64,000 nt of DNA from Candidatus Enterococcus myersii (lineage in GTDB: Bacteria > Bacillota > Bacilli > Lactobacillales > Enterococcaceae). Position numbers and translations under genes: made by a program. The stretch covers positions 186,001 to 250,000 of the forward strand of contig NZ_JAFLVT010000008.1 of NCBI RefSeq assembly GCF_017316025.1, read 5' to 3'. Positions 16,660 through 26,971 of the stretch are shown one piece after another; position 1 is the first letter of the stretch; every line of letters starts with the position of its first letter. The notes beneath the pieces were generated by a model. That model saw only the letters and a list, made by a program, of their open reading frames with translations, searched no databases and was not told the origin of the DNA.

Positions 16660-17682
16660 TTAACGCCAGCCTAATTCTGGGGCCACATCTTTAATGATTG
16701 TTTCCAAAATATGCATGTTATATTCAACGCCTAGCGTATTTGGAATCGTGATTAGGACAGTATCGGCTTCTTTGATTGCTTCGTCTTCAGCTAATTCTTT
16801 TACTAATTTGTCTGGTTCACCAGCAAATGTCCGACCAAAAATGGTTGGATTGCGGTGGTAAGCCAAATAGCCAACGGAGTCTTGTTGCGGTTGTCCGTCT
16901 TGGCCGAATAATTGACGATCCAAGTCCGTTGTAATTGGTTGGATTGAGCGAGTAACGAGGGTACGTGGTTCAAAATCGTGACCAGCTTCTTTCCAAGCTT
17001 GTTTAAATGCACGTAATTGATTAGCTTGTTGTACATGGAAAGGCTCGTTACTTTCATAATTTACCAAAGTAGAAGATTGCAAGTTCATTCCGTGTTTCGC
17101 TGCCCAAATCGCAGTTTCTTTTGAACCAGCACCCCACCAAATACGTTGACGCAAACCTTCTGAATAAGGTTCAATCCGCAATTTACCAGGTCCTTGTGGG
17201 AACATCGGTTGAGGATTTGGTTCGGCAAAATAATTGCCCTCTAATAAATCAAGAAATTCTAATGTCCGTTCCCGCGTAATTTCTTTAATTTCATCTTCGC
17301 TATAGTCATAGCCAAAATATTTCCAACCATCTAAAACTTGTTCTGGTGAACCACGGCCCACGCCAAGTTGCACGCGTCCTTGGGTAATAATATCTGTTAA
17401 GCCAGCATTTTCAGCCATCATATACGGATTTTCATACCGCATATCAATTAGACCGGTTCCAATTTCAATCTTGCTTGTTTTAGCACCAATTGCTGAAAGA
17501 AGTGGAAATGGTGAACCAATTTGAGGTGCAAAGTGATGAACGCGATAGTATGCACCGTCAATGCCGATTTTTTCGGCTTCAACAGCTAATTCAATCGATT
17601 GCAAATAAGCATCTTTAGCGGTCTTAACCAATGACCCCCGGTCCATCCAATGACCAAAACTCAAAAAACCAATTTTTTTCAT
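16660..17682 (-). CDS. LLM-class flavin-dependent oxidoreductase
   Basis: The 340-aa protein is of the luciferase-like monooxygenase fold: GIDGAYYRVHHFAPQIGSPFPLLSAIGAKTSKIEIGTGLIDMRYENPYMMAENAGLTDIITQGRVQLGVGRGSP. The His-His and the GVGRGSPE flavin segment are typical. Members use FMNH2 from a partner reductase, or F420 in actinobacteria; in Firmicutes the substrate is generally unknown. A good ribosome site (GGAGGA) precedes the ATG. It is monocistronic. Confidence 0.85.
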   Translation of the reverse strand: MKKIGFLSFGHWMDRGSLVKTAKDAYLQSIELAVEAEKIGIDGAYYRVHHFAPQIGSPFPLLSAIGAKTSKIEIGTGLIDMRYENPYMMAENAGLTDIITQGRVQLGVGRGSPEQVLDGWKYFGYDYSEDEIKEITRERTLEFLDLLEGNYFAEPNPQPMFPQGPGKLRIEPYSEGLRQRIWWGAGSKETAIWAAKHGMNLQSSTLVNYESNEPFHVQQANQLRAFKQAWKEAGHDFEPRTLVTRSIQPITTDLDRQLFGQDGQPQQDSVGYLAYHRNPTIFGRTFAGEPDKLVKELAEDEAIKEADTVLITIPNTLGVEYNMHILETIIKDVAPELGWR

Positions 17683-18217
17683 GATGGATATCCTCCTTTA
17701 TTTCTTTTATCAGCATAACCTTGCTGATAAATTACCATGAGTTTACTACGATTTTTTTTAAAAGACGAATAATTGTGCCGGAAAGAAAAATATTGCGAAT
17801 ATTGATCGAATTTCATATTTATTTTTTTAGAAAATGCAACATTGAGTGTAGTAATGTTTACGCAAAAAATAGTTTTTCCAATCAATCTTTTTTTTATCTT
17901 TGTCGGAAAGATTTGATTGGAGACTATAGCGCAATAGTCCCCGATATATTTTGCGAGTTTAAATAAAAGCAGGAATTAAAGCGATGTTTTTTATAAAATT
18001 ATCATTTTTTTTTGTAAATCTATGAATTTTTGAAAAAAAGGAGGGTCTGTTTTTTTTATTTTATTAATTTATTTTATTAATTTTGAGAAATGGGTTTCAA
18101 GAATTTTTATATACTAAAAATGTGGCCTAAAAAAATTAGGTGTGGGTAAAACTGGCTTAGGTCGTTGGTTTTACTAAATAAACAGACGGAATATAAAAAG
18201 GAAGAGGGGGAACGAAC
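17683..18217. other. 535-bp gene-free AT-rich region with hairpins
   Basis: No convincing gene. It contains a hairpin with CCAATCAATCTTT and AAAGATTTGATTGG as arms (about 17878-17921), directly followed by GACTATAGCGCAATAGTC (17921-17938), and a GTAAAAC/GTTTTAC pair (18146-18152, 18168-18174) about 45 bp before the first gene of the surface operon. It probably holds the promoter and regulatory sites of that operon. Confidence 0.45.
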
Positions 18218-18991
18218 ATGTTTGGTAAGAAGAAAAAGGATGATTTGCTGGCTGAATTGGAGGAATTAGGATTTCAGAGTGACGGTGATGACGAAGTGGT
18301 TTCAGAATTAGAAGCAAAGAATACTGCACTCAGCAAAGAAATAGAAGCGTTGAAAGTAAAAAACGAAATGATTGAAAAAGAAAAGTTGACTTTAACAAAT
18401 GAAAAAGAAAAATTACAAACTACTATTGAGAATATGGAGAACGAGTTAGCTTCTGTTCAGGCAATCCCAGCTGATTATGATGGACGTGTGGCAGAAGTGG
18501 AGCGATTAAACCAAAAGATTGAAACACTTAAGGCGGAGAATAAACAGTTAACAAACAATTTAGAATTTGCGAGTAACCGCGCAATGGAACTAACGCAACG
18601 TTTGGAAAGTCACGAACTTAAAGCCAGTAGTGAAGATAAAATTGATCCAATAGAGTTAACTGAATTGCAAGTGAAATATCAAAAAGTTCAAGAAGATTAC
18701 CAACGAGTAAAAGAAGAGTTAATTTCGTCAAAATCCAATTCAGTACAGGATGAGTTAGAACTTACAAAAAATGAATTAGCAGACGTTTTAATAGAAGCAA
18801 AGTCTAAAGCTAAGGAAATTGTGCGAAAGGCTGAATTTGATGCTCATGACATAAAAATGAAGTCCGAAGAAGAATTAGATGAACTAAAGCAAGGTTGTAT
18901 TCGTTATCAAAATTATATTGAAAAAATGCGGGATGAATCAATCGTATTGTTGGATCAATTGCTACAACAATCACAGCGCGCAACAAAATAA
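18218..18991 (+). CDS. DivIVA-like coiled-coil protein
   Basis: The 257-aa protein starts MFGKKKKDDLLAELEELGF and is then almost entirely coiled coil (heptads from ~residue 25 to 200). Near residues 190-220 it has DVLIEAKSKAKEIVRKAEFDA, the Ala/Lys-rich helix seen in the C-terminal part of DivIVA/GpsB-type scaffold proteins. There is no signal peptide, so it is cytosolic. It is the first gene of the surface-protein operon (24 bp to the glucosaminidase), which suggests a role in placing the cell-wall proteins; that role is inferred. Confidence 0.55.
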   Translation: MFGKKKKDDLLAELEELGFQSDGDDEVVSELEAKNTALSKEIEALKVKNEMIEKEKLTLTNEKEKLQTTIENMENELASVQAIPADYDGRVAEVERLNQKIETLKAENKQLTNNLEFASNRAMELTQRLESHELKASSEDKIDPIELTELQVKYQKVQEDYQRVKEELISSKSNSVQDELELTKNELADVLIEAKSKAKEIVRKAEFDAHDIKMKSEEELDELKQGCIRYQNYIEKMRDESIVLLDQLLQQSQRATK

Positions 18992-19014
18992 TAAACAAAG
19001 TGAGGGGGATATCC

Positions 19015-20772
19015 ATGAAAAAAACATTCGCACTTTTAACAGGTACATTTTTTGCTGTTTCTTCTTTTACAACGTTCTTTGCAGAGCAGACAAAAGCTAA
19101 AAATCTTGATGAAGATTTTAGTAGTCAAGATGAGAAGGGTGAAAACGATAAAATGGAAATTCCCCTCGTAAGTAGTGAAGCGTTAGATAAAATAGATGAA
19201 ACAAAAGAATTAGATGAAGCAGAAAAAGAGGATGAAACGGCTGAAGTGAAAGAGGATCAGGATTCTTCTGACGCAATGGAAGAATCTCAAGAGGAAACAA
19301 ACGAGTCGACAACGGAATCCGAAGAACCCGAAGAATCCGCTTCATCTGAAACTACAAGTGTTACAACGGAACAGTCGTCTGAAACAAGCAATGAAGGTGA
19401 TAAAACAACATCTGATTCCAATTTTAATACAAATTCACCCCAAGTTAGTTCACCAACTGCCATTGAAAAAAATAGCCCGGTATCTGCTACGAAACAAAGT
19501 GAGGGTTCAATCGCAAAGAAAACGACTAAAGTAACGAGTCCCAAAAGTAAAAAAGTTGGTGCTTATCCATCATCTAAAAAACAGGCTTCCTTCATACCTA
19601 CAAAAGTTACAAACAAGTCAAGTGGAATCAACGGTAACGAGTACATCGGTGAAAATAGTTACACTTTTTCACCCAATTTCACAACGCAACGCTTTGTTCA
19701 GGTTATTGGGGAAGACGCTAGGCGACTAGGGCAAAAGCACGGATTATACGCATCGGTGATGATTGCGCAAGCAATTTTAGAAAGTGCGTCAGGTAATAGT
19801 TCGCTTGCAAGCCCGCCTAATTATAATTTATTTGGTATTAAGGGAAGCTATCATGGGACAAGTGTTAATTTTGCAACGCAAGAAGATGACGGAAGTGGCA
19901 ATCATTTTACTATTCGAGCAAATTTTAGAAAGTACCCTTCATACAAAGAGTCATTGGAAGATTACGTTCATCTGATTCGGGGGGGATTGCCTTATAATCA
20001 TGGCTTTTACAGTGGTGTGTGGAAAAGTAATACACAAACATATCAAGATGCCACTCGATTTTTAATGGGGCGCTACGCAACCGATACTAGTTATGCTGCA
20101 AAGCTGAATGGTTTGATTAAAGCCTACAATTTGACCATTTATGATACACCCAATGGAAAAATTGAAAATATTGCTTCTACTATTATTTTAAGTGAAAAAA
20201 ATGAGGTAGCAGATGTTAGAAATAGAAATACTACACCAACCAAAATACAAAGGAAACAAAAAGAAACAAGAAAAATAGAAAACAAAGCAACTGTGTATCA
20301 CGAGGTTCAAGTGGGTGAATCATTGATTTCAATCTGTCGCTTGTATCAAGTTCCGCTTAATCAAATTGTTTCACACAATGATTTAAGCAGTTACCTTATA
20401 ACAGTGGGACAAGTACTAGATATTGGTAAAACAATTCGGCTGAAAGAAGAAGAGAAATTAGATTATGCAACAGGATATTTTGATATGAACCTTGAGCATT
20501 TTAGTAAGCCAGCAGGAAAAGATCTGTTTTTGAGATTGAACACACCCTTTTTCAAAAATTATTCCGTCAAGGCCTACAGAGAACGTCCTGCTGGTTTTTA
20601 TAGTGTTCAACGTGGTGATACGTTAGCTAAGATATCAAAACGTTTTGGGATATCGGTTCAGTCGCTACGAAGATGGAATAATTTAAATAGCTATTTAATC
20701 TACGAAGGACAACAACTGCGGTTAACACCTTGGTTGAATGATCCGCTTAGCCAAGGTTTCATCACTATTTAG
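19015..20772 (+). CDS. Secreted GH73 glucosaminidase with two LysM domains
   Basis: The 585-aa protein has a signal peptide, a long acidic Glu/Ser/Thr-rich linker (about residues 35-170), a GH73 endo-β-N-acetylglucosaminidase domain (FVQVIGEDARRLGQKHGL, then MIAQAILESASGNSSLA with the catalytic Glu, NYNLFGIKG), and two LysM repeats at the C-terminus (VGESLISICRLYQVPLNQI and RGDTLAKISKRFGISVQSL). It resembles enterococcal AtlA-type autolysins and should cleave peptidoglycan for growth or separation. ATG 19015 has GAGGGGG upstream. Confidence 0.85.
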   Translation: MKKTFALLTGTFFAVSSFTTFFAEQTKAKNLDEDFSSQDEKGENDKMEIPLVSSEALDKIDETKELDEAEKEDETAEVKEDQDSSDAMEESQEETNESTTESEEPEESASSETTSVTTEQSSETSNEGDKTTSDSNFNTNSPQVSSPTAIEKNSPVSATKQSEGSIAKKTTKVTSPKSKKVGAYPSSKKQASFIPTKVTNKSSGINGNEYIGENSYTFSPNFTTQRFVQVIGEDARRLGQKHGLYASVMIAQAILESASGNSSLASPPNYNLFGIKGSYHGTSVNFATQEDDGSGNHFTIRANFRKYPSYKESLEDYVHLIRGGLPYNHGFYSGVWKSNTQTYQDATRFLMGRYATDTSYAAKLNGLIKAYNLTIYDTPNGKIENIASTIILSEKNEVADVRNRNTTPTKIQRKQKETRKIENKATVYHEVQVGESLISICRLYQVPLNQIVSHNDLSSYLITVGQVLDIGKTIRLKEEEKLDYATGYFDMNLEHFSKPAGKDLFLRLNTPFFKNYSVKAYRERPAGFYSVQRGDTLAKISKRFGISVQSLRRWNNLNSYLIYEGQQLRLTPWLNDPLSQGFITI

Positions 20773-20842
20773 TGATTGAAAATAACGCCCATTGCCTTTC
20801 TCCAATGAGCAGAAATTAGTATAGAAAGGAGTTGAGAATTGA

Positions 20843-23800
20843 ATGAAAATAGAGAAAAAATTGTTTGTTGCAATAGTAATGATTGTTGGGTTGTTAGTGG
20901 TAGGCAATTCTGTGAGTTGGTTACACCCGTTGTTTGCACAAGAAAAGCAAACAGTGACTACTTTTGAAAGTTCTAGCATGTTAAGTTCGCCAATTGAAGA
21001 AACGTTAAAAGCTACCAGTGAAACAACAGAAACTAGTGGAAATATAATAGAAGGTTCTGAAAACTCGGATAATCTTACTAATGAAGATGAAAAATCTTTG
21101 CAAACAGATAACGCTATTCAGCCATTGAATATTGGCGTTCAAGCTGACGAAGTGGTTGCTGAAGTCACAAACTGGGCAGAATTAGTTAAAGCATTTGGTA
21201 CAGTTACTGTGGATCGTATCGTTGTTAAAAATGACTTTGCTATCCCAACTGATTTACGGGAAGGGTTTGCATCTACTGCAGAAGCTAATACCTATATTGG
21301 ACGAGATTATTCAACTTCAAGCGGAGGAGCAACCTATCCCAGGATGCAGCCCGCTGGTATAGCCAGAAAGCTAGTTGTCGATTTGAATGGTAGCACTATC
21401 GATTTTGGTGGTGTATGTATTATTTTTCGTGATGCAAATATAACCGGAGCCGGTAGTAGAGGAAATTGGGATATTACTTGGCAAAATGGAACTATTTATC
21501 ATGGAAACTTCTATGGCTTTACGACATTGAATGATTTGAGTAACAATATTCAACAAAATTGTAAAATCACGTACAAAGATTTGACGAATATTGGAAATCA
21601 AATGATTCATTCTCCTTATACGGATGTTGAGATTCAAGGCCAAGTTTCTACTAAACAAGAAAGTCCATTTACCTCAGGCCTTAGAACAGATGCAGATGGA
21701 AACGTTATTTCATGGGAAAATAATGCAACCAATCAGTATAACATGCTTATTACCAATTTACATGTTGCTGAAGATGCTGTTTTTGAGATGAGTACTTTAC
21801 AGGCTGGTAATGTTCGTTTAGAAAACAATGGTTCCCTGACCATGGGGAAAAACTCAAAAATGGAAATTGTTGCTTCTCAAGTAGGCGGAGCAGATGAGTA
21901 TCAAGGTGTAGCGCTTGACTTACAAGGAAGTATCATCATGGATGAGGGGGCAAAGCTAGATATTGTTCCTAGGAAAAATGATAGTGCTATAACGTTACGG
22001 AATTCGGGAAATACTGTGCAAATCGGTAAAGATGCAGTTTTGTCGGTGAGATCTGACGGACACACAAGTAATGGTGATGGAACCACAACCAATATTATTA
22101 GGCTTCAAACAGGTGCGAAGCTGACTGTGGATGAAGGCGGTACTCTTGATGTTCAAGCTGTAAATATGGCCAATTCAAGTTCTAATATCATCTATGTAAA
22201 TGGGACAGGAACCTTCGAGGTGAAAAAGAAAGGGATATTTAATGTTGTAAGTGATAGTACCAATAATTCTCAAAGCTTACTTTATTTTTCAAACAATAGT
22301 TCTACGTTCCGGTTCGCAGATGCGCAACGAGTAAACTTGCAAAGAACAGGGACAATTGGGAGTGGAAGTAACGGATTAATAAATATTGGCGGCAATGGCG
22401 GAATACTGGGTGTTGATATCCAGAAAGTGAGCCGTTGGAACCAAGGAAATTTAACTGATACTCCTACAAAGGTTTGGACACCAATGTATGGCATGGAAAT
22501 CTCTTATAATAGTCTAGTTTCAACTGTTAAAGAAGCAACCTCCCTCACTGTAGATGCAGCAAATACGTTCAAGAGTGAGTTTAAAACAGATAGCACCCAA
22601 CGTGTTTTGTTTGAATACATTCCTGACGTAAACGTTAGCATCAACAGTGTAGCAACCGATAATGTCAATGATGATTCCTCTTATGTTATTCGAGGAAATA
22701 CCAATCCGGGTGCGTATGTTCGTATTAAGGATGTGCCAGTTAACAATACAGTTGAGGCGGCGATGGATCCGGCTGATAACGCAATTGCAAGTCCAGCTGA
22801 AATGGCGTCACCTAATCCAGGTGATCCTGATTTCACCAGTAACTTCACTTTACAAGCAGATCCTGTAACAGGTAATTTTGAGTACACCATCCCTAATGGT
22901 AAAAAGTTAGTGGCTGAAGGAAAGGTAAAAGTATTGGCTTTCTTAGAAGGTAAGTATGATGAGGCAGAGCAAACAATCTTAGATGCGACTGCACCAACTG
23001 CTGATCCGAAGCCTTACATTATTAGTGTCGGTGATGCTGCACCTAATCCAAGGGCCTTAGTAGAGAATGTTCAGGATACCAATCCATTAGAACAAACCTT
23101 TACTTACGCTTATGCTAAGCCAGATGAAGTAAATGCATTATTAAATACTCCTTCAAAAGAAGGACATAACGTAGATATCATTGTATCTGATAATGCTAAA
23201 AATGGAGCTACGATTGCTTCTAAACTAATTATCTGGGATCTTGGCGAAGAGCTAAAAGGTGAGGATTTTAGTGTTAAATCCAATGATGTTGCTGGTAAAA
23301 CAGATGATGAATTGAAAGAACTCGTTCGTGATCACGGCAAGTTGTCCGCCTTCAAATTATTTGAGGGGGCTAATAACGATTTAACCAAGCGAATCGAGAT
23401 CACAGATTTAGGTGGTCTTAAACAAACGCCTGGTGACTATACGGTGACACTTAGCGTTGCTGCTGATCCAAGTATTGGGTTAGATGCACCATTATCTGCG
23501 ACACTCGTGGTAACCGTTAGCGATGATGTTCCACCAACTGGAACGGGCAAGCCAACACTAGTACCACTTAATAAGCCAGAATATATTACTGGGGCAGATT
23601 TAAAAACCTTCTTATCTGAGTACAGCGATAATGTTTCGGCTAACGAAGATATTACGGCTGCCTTAGTTGATCCTGATGGTATTGCAGATTTAGTTGCAAC
23701 AGTTGGCGAGAAAACGATACAGATTACTTTAACAGATGAAGCGGGGAATACAAGTGAGCCAATTGATGTTCCAATTCATGTCGTTAAAGGAGAAGTGAGC

Positions 23801-25024
23801 GGTGATGTCGCAATAACAGGACAAGATTTTCGTATAGATCGAAGTGAATGGGAAGAGGCTGACGCTAACAATACCTTGAAAGATTTCATCCTAAATAAAG
23901 GAGAAGTTCAAGCTTTGGAAATGATTGGCGGCGTAGTTACTCCAGTTACTGATTTCGATAAAATTAGTATCGATGATACAAACGTTACTGTTGATAGCGG
24001 TCATGAAGAACAACCGATGGAGATTATTTTAACAATTGATAATGGCAAAGATCATATTTCTCAAACTATTAAAGTTACTTTTAATGATAAAACTGCACCA
24101 ACAGCTGATCCAAAACCAACGGATATCAACATTGGTAATGTAGCTGCCATACGGGATAGTGATCCGAATGTTTTTCTTAGTAATATTAAGGACAATGTCA
24201 GTACTGAAGATAAGATCAAAGTAAGCTATACTGCAGGGCAAGATTTTGCTGTGATGGTTGAAACTCCTGGTAAGAAAGATTTAAAGATTGATATTGAAGA
24301 TGAGGCAGGTAATAAAGCAACGATTAATGTTGAAATCAATGTCTTTGATAATAGTCTTACCATTCGTTTTGTAGACAGCAAGGATAAAGATATTGTGACA
24401 GCAGTTGTGATAAGTGACAAGATTCCTGGAAATAAAGTAGACCTAACACAAAATCAAGATGTTCTTAGGGCCTTAAAAGATGCAGAAGATTTGAATTATC
24501 AGCTTTTAACAAGGCCAGACGATGAAACAGAAGTGGAAGTTACTTCAACTGGAAAAATTGTGAAATACGAATTTGATGGTACGTTGTTTATTTCATCTTA
24601 TCCAGAGGTACTGGATTTTAAAACACATGAAGTCTGGTTTTCTAATATACGTGTGGATAAGCCACAATATCAAAATCCATTAGTGATTTGGGATAATCGC
24701 GGGACAAAAGCAAACTGGACCTTAACAGCTACTTTAACCAAAGATTTTACGCTTAAAAATGGCGATAAGGCAGATCCTAACTTTGTTTTAACAGATGTAT
24801 TAAGTTATCAATTAACCGATGAAGAAACAAGTGCAGTACTATTGCATGATCAAGCCGAGCCTGTTTTTACAGCGAAGCATACCGAGGAGCAGGCAGAGTA
24901 TAACATCAGCGATACATGGACTGAAGACGGGGCAGGGTTGAAATTTGAAACACCTGTTTCTAAAGTGAAAAAGCTGGGAGAATATCAAGCTGAAATTCTT
25001 TGGACATTAGGGGACGCAAGGTAG
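20843..25024 (+). CDS. Giant WxL-domain surface adhesin
   Basis: The 1393-aa protein has a signal peptide (cut near FAQE, ~residue 33), a Ser/Thr/Glu-rich stretch, a right-handed β-helix-like region (about 90-560; repeated NNG/GTLDV/NIIYV turns) of the type seen in 'pectate lyase-like' adhesive domains, and Ig-like repeats (about 590-1180) with recurring TAPTADPKP and DEAGN signatures. The C-terminal ~190 residues form a WxL domain with the two WxL motifs (WTL near residue 1291 and near 1386). WxL domains bind peptidoglycan non-covalently, so this is a wall-bound adhesin probably assembled with the DUF916 protein and small WxL proteins downstream. Confidence 0.85.
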   Translation: MKIEKKLFVAIVMIVGLLVVGNSVSWLHPLFAQEKQTVTTFESSSMLSSPIEETLKATSETTETSGNIIEGSENSDNLTNEDEKSLQTDNAIQPLNIGVQADEVVAEVTNWAELVKAFGTVTVDRIVVKNDFAIPTDLREGFASTAEANTYIGRDYSTSSGGATYPRMQPAGIARKLVVDLNGSTIDFGGVCIIFRDANITGAGSRGNWDITWQNGTIYHGNFYGFTTLNDLSNNIQQNCKITYKDLTNIGNQMIHSPYTDVEIQGQVSTKQESPFTSGLRTDADGNVISWENNATNQYNMLITNLHVAEDAVFEMSTLQAGNVRLENNGSLTMGKNSKMEIVASQVGGADEYQGVALDLQGSIIMDEGAKLDIVPRKNDSAITLRNSGNTVQIGKDAVLSVRSDGHTSNGDGTTTNIIRLQTGAKLTVDEGGTLDVQAVNMANSSSNIIYVNGTGTFEVKKKGIFNVVSDSTNNSQSLLYFSNNSSTFRFADAQRVNLQRTGTIGSGSNGLINIGGNGGILGVDIQKVSRWNQGNLTDTPTKVWTPMYGMEISYNSLVSTVKEATSLTVDAANTFKSEFKTDSTQRVLFEYIPDVNVSINSVATDNVNDDSSYVIRGNTNPGAYVRIKDVPVNNTVEAAMDPADNAIASPAEMASPNPGDPDFTSNFTLQADPVTGNFEYTIPNGKKLVAEGKVKVLAFLEGKYDEAEQTILDATAPTADPKPYIISVGDAAPNPRALVENVQDTNPLEQTFTYAYAKPDEVNALLNTPSKEGHNVDIIVSDNAKNGATIASKLIIWDLGEELKGEDFSVKSNDVAGKTDDELKELVRDHGKLSAFKLFEGANNDLTKRIEITDLGGLKQTPGDYTVTLSVAADPSIGLDAPLSATLVVTVSDDVPPTGTGKPTLVPLNKPEYITGADLKTFLSEYSDNVSANEDITAALVDPDGIADLVATVGEKTIQITLTDEAGNTSEPIDVPIHVVKGEVSGDVAITGQDFRIDRSEWEEADANNTLKDFILNKGEVQALEMIGGVVTPVTDFDKISIDDTNVTVDSGHEEQPMEIILTIDNGKDHISQTIKVTFNDKTAPTADPKPTDINIGNVAAIRDSDPNVFLSNIKDNVSTEDKIKVSYTAGQDFAVMVETPGKKDLKIDIEDEAGNKATINVEINVFDNSLTIRFVDSKDKDIVTAVVISDKIPGNKVDLTQNQDVLRALKDAEDLNYQLLTRPDDETEVEVTSTGKIVKYEFDGTLFISSYPEVLDFKTHEVWFSNIRVDKPQYQNPLVIWDNRGTKANWTLTATLTKDFTLKNGDKADPNFVLTDVLSYQLTDEETSAVLLHDQAEPVFTAKHTEEQAEYNISDTWTEDGAGLKFETPVSKVKKLGEYQAEILWTLGDAR

Positions 25025-25041
25025 AAAGGACGTGAGAAAAA

Positions 25042-25401
25042 ATGAAACGAAGATTTTTTAGTCTTAAACAAAATGTAACAACTGTCGTTATTTTTCTTGC
25101 GTTTTTCGCATCCTTTAGTGTAGCGAATGCTGAAGAACAAGGTCAGAAATCTCAAAGTGTCACAACAGAAGGCGTAATTATCTTTGAGGAAGGAACCGAT
25201 GAAGTACAAGATTCCACAGGACAATCTCAAAGCATTACACCCGTGGTAAAACCAACTGGTACACCAAAACCAGTTGGTAAAAGTTATCCTGCGACAGGTG
25301 AAATAGTGAAAAAGAGCTTAATGTATCTAGGCATTGGATTAATCGCTTTATTCTTCTTGTTATTCTGGAAAAAACGTAAAAAGGAGGAGGACAAAGTATG
25401 A
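25042..25401 (+). CDS. Small sortase-anchored protein with YPATG motif
   Basis: The 119-aa precursor has a signal peptide (about 1-30), a short Gln/Ser/Thr/Pro-rich linker, then YPATGE, a hydrophobic helix (LMYLGIGLIALFFLLFW) and a basic tail (KKRKKEEDKV). That is the layout of a cell-wall sorting signal, with Tyr in place of the Leu of LPXTG. WxL operons often contain one such small protein. It overlaps the next gene by four bases (ATGA). Confidence 0.8.
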   Translation: MKRRFFSLKQNVTTVVIFLAFFASFSVANAEEQGQKSQSVTTEGVIIFEEGTDEVQDSTGQSQSITPVVKPTGTPKPVGKSYPATGEIVKKSLMYLGIGLIALFFLLFWKKRKKEEDKV

Positions 25402-26162
25402 AAAGAATCATTTTACTGTCTTCACTACTTTTATTCACGCTTCCAGTTACAGCACAAGCGCAAAGCGATGGAATAGGTACAGGAAAAATAGAGTTCACAG
25501 ACAAGCAACAAGTAGCAGATCCAGAAAATCCAACCATACCGATAAAGCCGGAAAATCCTATTCCACCTAATTCCAATCCCTTGCGTTTAGATTATGTTCC
25601 AAGTTTAAATTTTGCAACGCAAAAAAGTGATGGAAAAGATCAAATGTATGCCGCAAATGCCATGATGTTTGAAGATGAGACGACACCTCGGGCGCAATTC
25701 ATTCAAGTGACTGACAGAAGGGGAACAAATGCTGGTTGGACTGTAAGCGTGAGACAAGAAAAGCAATTTGCAACAGATGAAAAAGTTGAATTGGATGGTG
25801 CGATGCTTTCTTTTGATTACTCTTGGGCAAATGGCTCTGATGAAAGTCGAACGCCAATTGTAAAAAAAGACATTATTGAAATGAAAATTGGTGAAACACA
25901 AGAAATAGCGAACGCTAAAAAAGGTACGGGGGATGGAACTTGGTTTATCTCGTTTGGCGCTTCCCAGCATAACTCAGCTGGTGTGGCGAATACTTTGGAA
26001 CCAAGAAGAGATAGCAACAACCAGGTGACTATTGATACTAGATATAATAAACCGTTATTTTTTAACTCCGCTGTTCAATTATCGGTACCTGGAAGAACTA
26101 AAAAAGTTATAGGTAAGCCTTACAAAACGGAACTGACTTGGATTTTATCTGAGTTACCATAA
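25398..26162 (+). CDS. WxL-domain surface protein
   Basis: The 254-aa secreted protein has a signal peptide ending near TAQAQ, an 'SDGIGTGKIEF' mature start, a short Pro-rich linker, and a WxL domain over the rest. The first WxL-type motif is NAGWTVSVRQ, the second is the C-terminal LTWILSELP. It belongs to the small WxL class that sits on the wall with a DUF916 partner. Its start overlaps the sortase-substrate gene; 19 bp separate it from the next WxL gene. Confidence 0.88.
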   Translation: MKRIILLSSLLLFTLPVTAQAQSDGIGTGKIEFTDKQQVADPENPTIPIKPENPIPPNSNPLRLDYVPSLNFATQKSDGKDQMYAANAMMFEDETTPRAQFIQVTDRRGTNAGWTVSVRQEKQFATDEKVELDGAMLSFDYSWANGSDESRTPIVKKDIIEMKIGETQEIANAKKGTGDGTWFISFGASQHNSAGVANTLEPRRDSNNQVTIDTRYNKPLFFNSAVQLSVPGRTKKVIGKPYKTELTWILSELP

Positions 26163-26181
26163 AAAATTGGAGGAAAAGAAG

Positions 26182-26949
26182 ATGAAAAACATTACAAAAT
26201 TAACTACAGCAGCATTATTGGGAACAATGGCATTAGGCGTGGTAGCTCCAGCAGCACATGCAGCAACAGATGTAGTCGGGAAAGGACATATTGAATTTAA
26301 ACAAGAGAAACCGAAAAATCCAGATCCAACACCAGGGGGGGAAGATGGTCCAGAAATTACGGAACCAACACCTAATCCAGATCCCAACCCATTGAAAATC
26401 GTTTCTGTAACAGAAATGGATTTTGATAATAATGAAGTGCCAGTGGGAAATGCTGAACAAACTTATGGAGCATTACCATTTGAAGCGACTCCTGCAGATG
26501 GAAGTGAAAAATTTAATACAGCGCACTTTGTTCGATATATGGATGTTCGTGCCGATGGTCCTGAAAATCATCATACAGTTAGCGCACAGTTGACAAAACA
26601 ATTTACGCATACCACCAATGTTACTAGCACACTTGAATCAGCAACATTAACGTATAAAAATATTACTTTAGAGGCAGGAAATGGTACGGCTGATGTGAAT
26701 ACACCAGTTAGTGCGGTTGTAGCGCCTGAAGCGATAGTTGAAGAGGACAAGCAAACTCTAGTGATTTCAAATACTGAACCTGGTAAAGGCCGGGGTGTCT
26801 TCGATATTATTTTTGATAAAAAAGCTGATAAATCAAAATACACCAAAGAAGAATATAAGGGCGTCACGTTAGTTGTACCGGCAGCGGTTAATATGCTAAC
26901 AGGAGTCTATACTGGTGAAGTTACGTGGACAATTGCTGACGCACGATAA
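26182..26949 (+). CDS. WxL-domain surface protein
   Basis: The 255-aa protein has a signal peptide cut near AHAATD, a mature start VVGKGHIEF like the preceding protein, a Pro/Asn linker (NPDPTPGGEDGPE) and a WxL domain ending VTWTIADAR. In its first WxL region HHTVSAQLTKQF takes the place of the usual WxL, so the first Trp is missing. ATG 26182 has GGAGG upstream; a TTG at 26167 is not used. A long hairpin lies between this gene and the next. Confidence 0.88.
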   Translation: MKNITKLTTAALLGTMALGVVAPAAHAATDVVGKGHIEFKQEKPKNPDPTPGGEDGPEITEPTPNPDPNPLKIVSVTEMDFDNNEVPVGNAEQTYGALPFEATPADGSEKFNTAHFVRYMDVRADGPENHHTVSAQLTKQFTHTTNVTSTLESATLTYKNITLEAGNGTADVNTPVSAVVAPEAIVEEDKQTLVISNTEPGKGRGVFDIIFDKKADKSKYTKEEYKGVTLVVPAAVNMLTGVYTGEVTWTIADAR

Positions 26950-26971
26950 TTAAGAAACATAGTTTGATCTA

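Noticed and set aside
17878-17938. Riboswitch upstream of the surface operon
   Set aside because: Two hairpins exist but no known aptamer core can be recognised, and they lie ~280 bp from the first gene.
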